Shown one piece after another: positions 26,800-34,586 of a stretch of DNA of 64,000 bases (positions within the stretch are counted from its first letter, which is position 1; the number at the start of each line of letters is the position of its first letter). The stretch comes from Alkalihalobacillus sp047302405 (GTDB taxonomy: Bacteria > Bacillota > Bacilli > Bacillales > Bacillaceae_D). The notes under the pieces are model-generated. The model did not search any database, was not told the origin of the DNA, and saw nothing but the letters and a program-made list of their open reading frames with translations. The position numbers and the translations under genes were made by a program. The DNA is taken from NCBI RefSeq assembly GCF_047302405.1, contig NZ_CP154853.1:4092001-4156000 (forward strand). Reading direction: 5' to 3'.

Positions 26800-26844
26800 A
26801 GCTTGTCGATTAAGTTTCGTTTGGGGACGTTGACAAGCTTTTTT
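26800..26844 (+). terminator. Terminator of ychF
   Basis: Arms AGCTTGTC at 26800-26807 and GACAAGCT at 26832-26839, then TTTTT. The loop is long (24 bases). Confidence 0.7.
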
Positions 26845-27109
26845 GCGGTTAATGAAGGCCTAGGAGTCACCCATCCGAATTCGTCCGCTAGAGGGCCATT
26901 TCAGCATGTTCTAAACGAATTATAAGGAAAGGTTGTTTTTCTAGTGGGCTCCGATTTATGGCTACATATGCTTCATTTCGTCTGCAGAAAGTATAGGGTA
27001 TACAATTGACAGTGTATACAAGTATCAAGCCATCAAATGATTTATATTTCCATTGACATTAAATAGGAGAGAAATATAACGATTTAAAATCAACTATTAA
27101 GAAATTTCC

Positions 27110-27138
27110 TTGCCTCGGACAAGGCATTCTGATATAAT
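27110..27138 (+). promoter_or_regulatory. SigA promoter of rpsF-ssb-rpsR
   Basis: TTGCCT at 27110-27115 and consensus TATAAT at 27133-27138, 17-base spacer. The rest of the 26845-27109 spacer has no gene; the segment TATACAATTGACAGTGTATA near 27000 is partly palindromic but unexplained. Confidence 0.65.
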
Positions 27139-27164
27139 TCAATAATGCGAGTAAAATGACTCAG

Positions 27165-27215
27165 TAGAGTAGTTTTTGCTCCTTGCTCCGTGTAGGAGCC
27201 GCTTAGACCAAAAGG
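27165..27215 (+). promoter_or_regulatory. S6:S18-type autoregulatory leader
   Basis: Transcribed leader with a small hairpin GCTCC-GTGTA-GGAGC (27185-27199) continuing directly into CGCTTAG, placed just before the rpsF ribosome-binding site. The S6:S18 leader motif known from many bacteria has a CCG-containing bulge next to such a stem and is bound by the S6-S18 dimer. The match is by eye. Confidence 0.5.
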
Positions 27216-27226
27216 AGGTGACCGGA

Positions 27227-27514
27227 ATGCGTAAGTATGAAATTATGTACATTATCGCTCCAAACTTAGAAGAGTCAGCAAACAAAGAGTTAATCGAACG
27301 TTTTAATGGTGTATTAACTACTAATGGTGCTGAAATTGAAAAAGTTGAAGAGATGGGTAAACGTCGTTTAGCGTATGAAATCAACGATTATCGTGAAGGT
27401 TTCTACGTACTATTAAACGTTGCTGCAAACTCTGATGCGATTAACGAATTTAACCGTCTTGTAAAAATCAATGACAACATTATTCGTGTCCTTGTTACAA
27501 GAGACGAACAGTAA
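27227..27514 (+). CDS. rpsF: 30S ribosomal protein S6
   Basis: 95 residues from ATG 27227 (MRKYEIMYIIAPNLEES), with a near-perfect AAAAGGAGGTGA. The frame is open a further 17 codons upstream, but that is leader RNA. Family motifs: MGKRRLAYEINDYREGFYVLL. First gene of the rpsF-ssb-rpsR operon. Confidence 0.98.
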   Translation: MRKYEIMYIIAPNLEESANKELIERFNGVLTTNGAEIEKVEEMGKRRLAYEINDYREGFYVLLNVAANSDAINEFNRLVKINDNIIRVLVTRDEQ

Positions 27515-27538
27515 TAAATTTTTCGAGGAGGGGTACGG

Positions 27539-28048
27539 ATGCTGAACCGTGTCGTATTAGTCGGTCGTTTAACACGCGATCCAGAATTACGTTATACACC
27601 GAATGGAGTAGCGGTAGCGAATTTTACACTCGCAGTGAACCGTACATTTTCCAATCAACAAGGCGAACGTGATGCTGATTTTATTAATTGTGTCATTTGG
27701 CGTAAGCCAGCTGAAAATGTGGCGAACTATCTTAAAAAAGGTAGCTTAGCAGGAGTCGATGGTCGAATCCAAACGCGAAGCTATGATAATAATGAAGGAC
27801 GTCGTGTTTTCATTACAGAAGTTGTCGCTGACAGTGTGCAATTCCTAGAGCCACGTGGTGCAAACCAAGGTGGTCAAGGACAAAGCCAAGGAAATAATGA
27901 TTTCTATGGTGCACCTGCTGGTGGTGGAAATGACTACGCTAAGCAAGGGAATCAGCAATCAAATCGTCAATCTGGTGGATTTAATGATGATCCATTTGCT
28001 AACGATGGCAAGCCAATTGACATCTCAGATGATGATTTACCGTTCTAA
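27539..28048 (+). CDS. ssb: Single-stranded DNA-binding protein
   Basis: 169 residues. The OB-fold occupies about 1-105 (MLNRVVLVGRLTRDPELRYTP; FINCVIWRKPAENV). A Gly/Gln/Asn-rich linker follows, then the acidic tip DISDDDLPF that docks SSB partners. Strong ribosome-binding site GAGGAGGGG. The role is coating single strands at forks and repair sites. Confidence 0.98.
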   Translation: MLNRVVLVGRLTRDPELRYTPNGVAVANFTLAVNRTFSNQQGERDADFINCVIWRKPAENVANYLKKGSLAGVDGRIQTRSYDNNEGRRVFITEVVADSVQFLEPRGANQGGQGQSQGNNDFYGAPAGGGNDYAKQGNQQSNRQSGGFNDDPFANDGKPIDISDDDLPF

Positions 28049-28113
28049 CCCTACCTCTAGTGAATAAACGGAATGTATAATATAGAATAAAAATTTGAAA
28101 GGAGTGCTGTATA

Positions 28114-28347
28114 ATGGCTCGTCGTGGTCGTCCAAAACGTCGTAAGGTTTGTTTCTTCACAGTAAACAAAATTACGCACATCGATTACAAAGATACTGAT
28201 TTACTAAAACGTTTCATTTCAGAGCGTGGTAAAATTTTACCTCGTCGTGTAACTGGAACTTCAGCTAAATATCAACGTCAATTAACTGCTGCAATCAAGC
28301 GTTCTCGTCAAATCGCTTTATTACCGTATGTTAATGATGTAAACTAA
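28114..28347 (+). CDS. rpsR: 30S ribosomal protein S18
   Basis: 77 residues with KVCFFTVNKITHIDYKD and LPRRVTGTSAKYQRQLT, the S18 signature; starts MARRGRPKRR. Ribosome-binding site AAAGGAG. Partner of S6 in the platform of the 30S subunit. Last gene of the operon. Confidence 0.98.
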   Translation: MARRGRPKRRKVCFFTVNKITHIDYKDTDLLKRFISERGKILPRRVTGTSAKYQRQLTAAIKRSRQIALLPYVNDVN

Positions 28348-28356
28348 TTAGCAGCT

Positions 28357-28396
28357 AAAAGGCATGTTAGGGATGAACCTAATATGTCTTTTTTTT
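28357..28396 (+). terminator. Terminator of rpsF-ssb-rpsR
   Basis: 15-base arms at 28357-28371 and 28378-28392 with two G-T pairs, ending in a run of T. Confidence 0.9.
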
Positions 28397-28597
28397 GTAG
28401 TTTGTGATGTGTGGATACATAGGGGGTGAAACTATGTTATGGAAATGGGATGTACTTTTAACAACATGAAAGCAAGGGTTTCTTAATCAACGAAAGTAAC
28501 AAGTGGAAAAGAAGGAAGTGAATGTTTGCGAAATTTGTGCAAACGTAGGTCATTTGGACGAACTATGTAAACGTATGGTTTATATTATAGTAAAGTA

Positions 28598-28645
28598 TTT
28601 ACAATTGAGAGAATCAATGTTTAAATTGGTATGAAAGCGTTTACT
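28598..28645 (+). promoter_or_regulatory. Promoter with catabolite-responsive element upstream of the CGTase gene
   Basis: -35 TTTACA at 28598-28603, -10-like TTAAAT at 28621-28626 (17-base spacer), and a cre-like sequence ATGAAAGCGTTTACT at 28631-28645 at the expected start site, the usual place for CcpA repression. A weaker half match TGTAAACGTATGG lies at 28565-28577. The rest of the spacer 28397-28597 has no gene. Confidence 0.6.
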
Positions 28646-28760
28646 AGAGCAAACGATTGCATGATAAAGGGGAGCGAGATCTTTATTTACAAAGTAAGTG
28701 TAATGAATCAATTAATGGAAGAGTGCTTTTCCAAAAACTAATTCAAAGGGTGGTTTGAGA

Positions 28761-30860
28761 ATGATTCGAAAGTTTTCTTTTTCACTTATGATTTCATTTT
28801 TGATTAGTTTTCTAGTTATTGTTAACACAGGGCAGGCAGGGGCAAATGAAAATTTAAACAATATTAATTATGCAGAAGAAGTTATTTATCAAATTGTTAC
28901 GGATCGTTTTTTTGATGGCGATCCAACGAATAATCCTGAAGGAGCTTTGTTTAGTCCAGGTTGTCTAGATTTAACCAAATATTGTGGCGGAGACTGGCAA
29001 GGTATTATTGAAAAGATAGAGGACGGTTATTTGCTGGATATGGGCATAACGGCTATTTGGATTTCGCCACCGATTGAAAATGTTATGGAGCCTCACCCAG
29101 GGGGTTTTGCATCTTATCATGGTTATTGGGGTAGAGATTTTAAACGAACAAATTCTGCTTTTGGTAGTTTGGCAGATTTTTCGAGATTAATTGAAACGGC
29201 TCATAATCATGATATAAAAGTAATCATCGATTTTGTTCCTAACCATACATCTCCTGTCGATATTGAGGATGGAGCGTTATATGATAATGGTCGTTTAGTT
29301 GGTCATTATTCCAATGATAGTGGCGATTATTTTTATACAAATGGAGGTTCAGATTTCTCAAGTTATGAAGACAGTATTTATCGAAATCTTTATGATTTAG
29401 CTAGTCTAAACCAGCAAAATTCATTTATTGATCGTTATTTAAAAGAATCGATTCAAATGTGGTTAGATTTAGGGATTGATGGAATTCGGGTAGATGCCGT
29501 AGCCCATATGCCAGTAGGGTGGCAAAAGAATTTTGTTAGCTCCATCTATGATTATAATCCTGTCTTTACATTTGGAGAATGGTTTACAGGTGCCAGTGGA
29601 AGTGATGAGTATCATTATTTTATTAATAATAGCGGGATGAGTGCGTTAGATTTTCGTTACGCACAAGTCGTCCAAGATGTGTTAAGAAATAACGATGGAA
29701 CGATGTATGATTTGGAAACCGTGTTGCGAGAAACTGAAAGCGTTTACGAAAAGCCGCAAGATCAAGTTACCTTTATCGATAACCATGATATTAATCGGTT
29801 TTCTAGAAGTGGTCACTCAACGCGTCCAACAGATTTAGGCTTAGCCCTTTTGTTGACATCTCGAGGAGTTCCGACGATTTATTATGGTACTGAAATTTAT
29901 ATGACAGGTGATGGGGACCCAGATAATCGGCAAATGATGAATACATTTGATCAATCAACCGTTGCCTATCAAATCATTCAACGCCTCTCATCACTGCGAC
30001 AAGAAAATAAGGCGATTGCTTATGGTGATACGACTGAACGATGGATTAATGAAGATGTATTTATTTATGAGCGTTCATTTAATGGCGAATATGCCCTTGT
30101 TGCTCTGAACCGGAATTTAAACCATTCTTATCAGATTAGTAGTTTAGTAACGGATATGCCTCCGCAATTATATGAAGATGAGCTGTCAGGTCTTTTAGAC
30201 GGTCAATCGATAACCGTCGATCAAAATGGGTCTGTTCAGCCCTTTTGGTTAGCTCCAGGTGAAGTCAGTGTTTGGCAGTATTCGAATGGTCAGAATATAG
30301 CACCGGAAATTGGACAAATTGGTCCTCCTATTGGGAAACCAGGAGATGAAGTGAGAATCGATGGTTCAGGTTTTGGAAATAGTACGGGGGATGTTTCTTT
30401 TGCGGGTTCAACTATGAATGTACTGTCTTGGAGTGATGATACAATCATAGCCGAACTGCCTGTGCATAATGGTGGAAAAAATAGTATCACCGTAAGGACT
30501 AACTCAGGTGAAAGCAGTAATGGTTATCCGTTTGAATTATTAACTGGTTCACAAACATCTGTAAGATTTGTTGTGAATCAAGCCGAAACGTCTGTTGGAG
30601 AAAATCTATACGTAGTTGGGCATGTACCTGAATTAGGGAGCTGGGATCCTGATAAAGCAATTGGTCCTATGTTTAATCAAATTTTATATTCATATCCCAC
30701 TTGGTATTATGATGTGAGTGTACCTGCTAATCAAGATATAGAGTACAAATATATTATGAAAGATCAAAATGGAAATGTAAGCTGGGAAAGTGGAGGCAAC
30801 CATATCTATAGAACACCAGAAAATTCTACTGGAATCGTAGAAGTGAATTTCAATCAATAA
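28761..30860 (+). CDS. Cyclodextrin glucanotransferase (gamma-CGTase-like, GH13)
   Basis: Secreted enzyme that converts starch to cyclodextrins by transglycosylation. Start ATG 28761 (MIRKFSF), with AAAGGGTGG upstream; 699 residues. A Sec signal ends near NTGQAGA. The GH13 barrel carries the nucleophile Asp245 (GIRVDAVAHMP), acid/base Glu273 (FTFGEWF) and Asp343 (FIDNHD). Then follow domain C, an IPT/TIG domain D (GPPIGKPGDEVRIDGSGFG) and a C-terminal CBM20 (SVRFVVNQAET; NLYVVGHVPELGSWDP). Residues YCGGDWQGII and VAHMP resemble the gamma-CGTase of Bacillus clarkii; most CGTases have Lys where this has Ala in VAHMP, a residue reported to matter for gamma product size. Product specificity is inference. 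Confidence 0.9.
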   Translation: MIRKFSFSLMISFLISFLVIVNTGQAGANENLNNINYAEEVIYQIVTDRFFDGDPTNNPEGALFSPGCLDLTKYCGGDWQGIIEKIEDGYLLDMGITAIWISPPIENVMEPHPGGFASYHGYWGRDFKRTNSAFGSLADFSRLIETAHNHDIKVIIDFVPNHTSPVDIEDGALYDNGRLVGHYSNDSGDYFYTNGGSDFSSYEDSIYRNLYDLASLNQQNSFIDRYLKESIQMWLDLGIDGIRVDAVAHMPVGWQKNFVSSIYDYNPVFTFGEWFTGASGSDEYHYFINNSGMSALDFRYAQVVQDVLRNNDGTMYDLETVLRETESVYEKPQDQVTFIDNHDINRFSRSGHSTRPTDLGLALLLTSRGVPTIYYGTEIYMTGDGDPDNRQMMNTFDQSTVAYQIIQRLSSLRQENKAIAYGDTTERWINEDVFIYERSFNGEYALVALNRNLNHSYQISSLVTDMPPQLYEDELSGLLDGQSITVDQNGSVQPFWLAPGEVSVWQYSNGQNIAPEIGQIGPPIGKPGDEVRIDGSGFGNSTGDVSFAGSTMNVLSWSDDTIIAELPVHNGGKNSITVRTNSGESSNGYPFELLTGSQTSVRFVVNQAETSVGENLYVVGHVPELGSWDPDKAIGPMFNQILYSYPTWYYDVSVPANQDIEYKYIMKDQNGNVSWESGGNHIYRTPENSTGIVEVNFNQ

Positions 30861-30900
30861 GTATATGGTCGACGAATAAATATCGCATGGAGGTAAAAAG

Positions 30901-32904
30901 ATGTTAAAAAAAATGATGTTGTTTCTGTTTCTATCAACATTTTGTCTCTTTTTGTTTGCTTGTTCTCCGACGGATGAGGCAAATATCGATGTAGAGGAAG
31001 CCGAAGAAGTAGACGAAAAAGAGGAAAAAAACGTTGAGGAAGAGCGAATTATTGCTTTAGCTGATTTAGAGCAAGACTATCATTGGGCAGAGGAAGCGAT
31101 TTTTTATCAAATCTTTGTCCGGAGCTTTTTTGATGGAGATGGAGATGGGGTCGGTGATTTTGCTGGGCTTGAACAACAGCTCTCATATGTGGAAGAGTTA
31201 GGAGCTAACGCGATTTGGTTAATGCCGATGAAGGATTCCAAGTCTTATCATGGTTATGATGTGACCGATTATTATGGGGTTGAACCAGATTATGGAACGA
31301 TGGAGGAATTTGAGAGCTTTTTGAATGCAGCACATGAGCGGGATTTAAAGGTGATTATTGATTTTGTCGTGAATCATACATCTGATGAGCATGAGTGGTT
31401 TCAAGAAGCTTTAGCTAATCCAGATAGTGAATACCGTGATTATTATATTTGGGATAATCATGAATCTTATAATGGGGAAGAGCCTAATGGGGAACAAGGT
31501 TGGCATGAAGTAGATGGTCAAATATACTCCGGACACTTTAATGTCGACATGCCCGACTTAAATTATGATAATCCGGCCGTCCGTGAGGAAATTAAACAAA
31601 TGGCGAGTTTTTGGTTAGATAAAGGGGTCGATGGTTTTCGAATTGACGCTGTAGCCGATATTTATGACGATCGAAATGAAACGATTGAGTGGTGGCGTGA
31701 ATTTAATACACATGTTAAAGCAGAAAACCCTCAAGCCTTTATCGTAGGTGAGACATGGTACCATAGTTGGGAGGATATTAGTTTCTATTATAGTGCGTTA
31801 GAGTCCCACTTTAACTTTGTTTTAACGGAAGAGATTATCGGGATGGCGAATGGAATGACGGTTGATATTGTTGCAGAATTAAATGATGCTCACAATCGTT
31901 ATGATCGTTTTTCAAATAGTAGAGGAGAGGCACCTGCTATTGATTCAACGATGATTGGCAATCACGATATGGATCGTGTCATGACCCGTCTTGGTAGTGA
32001 AGAACAAGCAAAATTAGCAGCAAGCCTTTTATTTACTTTACCAGGAACACCTTTTATTTATTACGGTGATGAATTAGGACAAGAAGGGCAACGACCAGAT
32101 GATAATCGTCGCGAGCCTTTCCAATGGTATGCAGCAGCTGAAGGGGATGGGATGACGGTCATGGATGAGCATTTCTTTCATCCAAGTCAATTTACTCACC
32201 CGAATGATGGAATCTCTTTGGAAGAGCAACAAGGCCAAGCAGAAAGTATGTATGAACATTATAAAAAACTAATTCAAATTCGAACAGAAAATCCAATGCT
32301 ATTTACAGGAGAGTATCAATCTTTCGCAACGGACCTTGGTTTATATGGATATACCGTTCATTCTGACGAGGAAAATTATCAATTAACGGTCATTCATAAT
32401 CAACGAAATGAGCAGAAAACTGTTGATGTGATCGCTGATGATGTTCAAGAGCTATGGTCACATTCTGAATTTAGTAGTGGTGATGTGATTACAATTGCTC
32501 CGTATCAAACGATTATCCTTCATTCTGATAAGGGAATTTTACCAGTAGAGGAAGTAGAAGTGGAAATTCCAGATGAGGATTATTCCGTAACTTTTAAAGT
32601 CACAGTACCAGAAAATACTCCAGAGGGAGAGGATATTTATCTTGTTGGAGAGTTTAATGGATGGAATGAAGCGGATGCAGATATGATTTTAGAGCCTGTT
32701 GGTGATCATTATGAAATTACTATCGAAGGTCGACCTTTTGAAATGGTAGAGTATAAGTTTACAAGAGGCGATTGGGCGAAACGGGAACAAAATAGTGAAG
32801 GTGTTGATTTAATAGGAGAACGCCAGACACAAAATCGCATCTATACATTTGAAGAGGATGCCCATGTTTTTGAGGTAACCGTTGAACGTTGGTCAGACCA
32901 ATAA
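30901..32904 (+). CDS. Lipoprotein alpha-amylase family protein (GH13) with C-terminal starch-binding-like domain
   Basis: 667 residues. The lipobox LFAC (Cys21) is followed by a very acidic linker (residues 26-50), so the enzyme should be anchored on the outer membrane face. GH13 motifs: DFVVNHT, nucleophile Asp249 (GFRIDAV), acid/base Glu284 (IVGETW) and Asp356 (GNHD). From about residue 555 there is a beta-sandwich similar to CBM20/CBM48 (FKVTVPENTPEG; IYLVGEFNGWNE). It lies 40 bases after the CGTase and is probably cotranscribed. Likely role: hydrolyse cyclodextrins or maltodextrins at the cell surface for import; no maltodextrin transporter is in this window. A broken partial duplicate is at 43211-43832. 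Confidence 0.88.
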   Translation: MLKKMMLFLFLSTFCLFLFACSPTDEANIDVEEAEEVDEKEEKNVEEERIIALADLEQDYHWAEEAIFYQIFVRSFFDGDGDGVGDFAGLEQQLSYVEELGANAIWLMPMKDSKSYHGYDVTDYYGVEPDYGTMEEFESFLNAAHERDLKVIIDFVVNHTSDEHEWFQEALANPDSEYRDYYIWDNHESYNGEEPNGEQGWHEVDGQIYSGHFNVDMPDLNYDNPAVREEIKQMASFWLDKGVDGFRIDAVADIYDDRNETIEWWREFNTHVKAENPQAFIVGETWYHSWEDISFYYSALESHFNFVLTEEIIGMANGMTVDIVAELNDAHNRYDRFSNSRGEAPAIDSTMIGNHDMDRVMTRLGSEEQAKLAASLLFTLPGTPFIYYGDELGQEGQRPDDNRREPFQWYAAAEGDGMTVMDEHFFHPSQFTHPNDGISLEEQQGQAESMYEHYKKLIQIRTENPMLFTGEYQSFATDLGLYGYTVHSDEENYQLTVIHNQRNEQKTVDVIADDVQELWSHSEFSSGDVITIAPYQTIILHSDKGILPVEEVEVEIPDEDYSVTFKVTVPENTPEGEDIYLVGEFNGWNEADADMILEPVGDHYEITIEGRPFEMVEYKFTRGDWAKREQNSEGVDLIGERQTQNRIYTFEEDAHVFEVTVERWSDQ

Positions 32905-32917
32905 ATAGATTCTTGAA

Positions 32918-32962
32918 GACTCCTCAAAAGGTCAAAAAACCCTTTGAGGAGTCTCTTTTAGG
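32918..32962. terminator. Terminator after the amylase genes, bidirectional
   Basis: Arms GACTCCTCAAAAGG at 32918-32931 and CCTTTGAGGAGTC at 32941-32953, then TCTTTT. A diverged version follows the amylase remnant at 43846. Confidence 0.9.
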
Positions 32963-32990
32963 ATGACTCATCCACCGTGCCATTTTTTTG

Positions 32991-33299
32991 TTAATTCGTA
33001 TAAAACAAAGGAACCATATTAGTGAATTGATTAAATAAAGAAATTTCTTCCTCACTTTTAATAAGGTTAATGACCTCATAATAAGAATGTCTATTTTCAA
33101 GCTCAGATATCAAGATCTGTTCGACCTGTTTATTTTCTAAAGACGCAACTAACATCACATTGGAATAAAGCCACTGAAACGTTTTTGTTTCATAGTTTAG
33201 TTGTGCATTCCATTTTAAATATTGAACCATGACATCGCTTAAATGATTGGAGTCATTATGGAATTCATTTAGCTTGTTTTTAAATTGCTCTTGATTCAT
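32991..33299 (-). CDS. Hypothetical protein, 102 residues
   Basis: Not recognised. Start ATG 33299 with AAGGGTGAG upstream. Mostly polar and helical, with no membrane segment or signal: MNQEQFKNKLNEFHNDSN, then aromatic-rich QWLYSN and a C-terminal SLFNQFTNMVPLFY. Codon use looks like its neighbours. It is convergent with the amylase operon and points against the replication fork. A good ribosome-binding site and terminator context support it as a real gene. Confidence 0.6.
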   Translation of the reverse strand: MNQEQFKNKLNEFHNDSNHLSDVMVQYLKWNAQLNYETKTFQWLYSNVMLVASLENKQVEQILISELENRHSYYEVINLIKSEEEISLFNQFTNMVPLFYTN

Positions 33300-33465
33300 T
33301 TAACTCACCCTTTAATTTGTCTATCTTTTAGTATAAAAGAGACTTTGAGACGTTTCTATGGATGAATGCAGGAATCAAGTGCATTAATTTCCAATAATTA
33401 AGGGGAGGGGAAAAGAAGTAGAACTAAGAACTGAGGCAATAAACCTCAAACCATATAAAACGCTC

Positions 33466-33583
33466 ATACGACTATAAGAGAACGGTAATTGGTAATGAAA
33501 GTTGAGGGTTGTTTTAATTAAGGTACGAATAACGGGAAATACGTAATGAAAATCATAAATTCTACTAATTACGGTTCGAATAT
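33466..33583 (+). repeat. 51-bp repeat family, cluster A (about 2 units)
   Basis: One full unit at 33517-33567 begins ATTAAGGTACGAATAACGGG and contains the hallmark GTAATGAAAA; a following partial unit begins ATTACGGTTCGAATA, exactly 51 bases later. The preceding 51 bases are a diverged unit. Clusters with the same consensus are at 43970 and 57937. The remaining spacer from 33300 shows no gene. Confidence 0.65.
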
Positions 33584-33658
33584 GGCTTCAGTAGCTTTTT
33601 CTTTGACCAAAGCGGAGCCAGCGAACGCGTAGGACATTCCGCTGGCCGAGTAAGACAA
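33584..33658 (+). repeat. Truncated MITE-like repeat, copy R4
   Basis: Only the end TTCAGTAGCTTTTTC and a shortened core AAGCGGAGCCAGCGAACGCG...CATTCCGCTGGCCGAGTAAG remain. It abuts the ku stop codon. Confidence 0.6.
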
Positions 33659-33659
33659 A

Positions 33660-34490
33660 TTAAGCATTCTTTTTTACTTTCGTTGTTGTTTTCTTTTTCG
33701 CTGCTGGCTTTTTCTTTTTTGTTTTATCAATGGATGCTTGCAAGGCAGACATAATATCGGTCACATTTGATTTAGTTTGTTTTTTGTCTGTATGGGTAAC
33801 GGTTTTCTTCCCTGTTTTCTTTTCTTCAATTAATTCCATTAAGGCTGTTCGATATTCATCATGATACTTATCAGGATCAAAAGTAGTCGTTAATTGTTCG
33901 ACTAAAAGAAGAGCGGCATCCAACTCTTTTTTTACGATGTTTTGTTCGTCAGGTAAATTTGGGACATCCGCTATATTTCGTACCTCATCTGGAAAGTGAA
34001 TCGTTTCCATCATTAATCCATTTTTATAGACTCTGACAATGGCTAATTGCTCCTTGGAACGTATGATGATTTTTGCTATCCCAATCTTTCCCGACTCTTC
34101 AAGAGCGGCACGTAATAATCCATAGGCTTTTCCACCACCACTATCAGGGGCGAGGAAATAACTTTTTTCAAAATAAATCGGATCAATTTCTTCTAATTTC
34201 ACAAAATCAATGATTTCAACTGCTTTATCTTCTTGTTCTTTTTTTAATTGCTCAAGTTCCTCATGATCCAAAATGACAAACTTATTTTTGGCATACTCAT
34301 ATGCTTTGACGATATCTTCGTTTTTCACTTCTTCTTCACAGTCAGGACAAACTTTTTGATAATTAATGGGGGTATGGCATTTTTTGTGTAGTTGTCTTAG
34401 TTTAATGTCTTTATTTTCTGTTGCTGTGTGAAGTTTAATGGGGATGTTCACGAGACCGAAACTAATACTACCTTTCCAAACTGTATGCAT
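33660..34490 (-). CDS. ku: Non-homologous end-joining protein Ku
   Basis: Homodimeric ring that holds broken DNA ends and recruits LigD. 276 residues from ATG 34490 (MHTVWKGSISFGLVNIPIKL), the invariant Ku start; the frame runs 14 codons longer without similarity. It has the core PVCPDCEEEV-like cysteine pair (CPDCEEEV) and a Lys-rich tail (KKKKPAAKKKTTTKVKKNA) that can bind DNA. Divergent from ligD with a 96-base intergenic region. In B. subtilis the pair is made in the developing spore; a clear SigG promoter could not be confirmed here. Confidence 0.97.
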   Translation of the reverse strand: MHTVWKGSISFGLVNIPIKLHTATENKDIKLRQLHKKCHTPINYQKVCPDCEEEVKNEDIVKAYEYAKNKFVILDHEELEQLKKEQEDKAVEIIDFVKLEEIDPIYFEKSYFLAPDSGGGKAYGLLRAALEESGKIGIAKIIIRSKEQLAIVRVYKNGLMMETIHFPDEVRNIADVPNLPDEQNIVKKELDAALLLVEQLTTTFDPDKYHDEYRTALMELIEEKKTGKKTVTHTDKKQTKSNVTDIMSALQASIDKTKKKKPAAKKKTTTKVKKNA

Positions 34491-34586
34491 GTAGGCACCT
34501 ACTTTTCTTCTTAATATGTTGAAGAACATCATAATTTATGTATCACGAGTAAAAGCTAGTCGTAAAAAGAGTGGGGGGATATTTGC

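Noticed and set aside
26996..27020. TTGACA near 27006 as a second rpsF promoter
   Set aside because: No -10 lies at 16-18 bases downstream.
34491..34586. SigG promoter for ku or ligD
   Set aside because: CATATTA resembles the -10 on the minus strand, but no fitting -35 is at the right spacing, so it was not listed as a feature.
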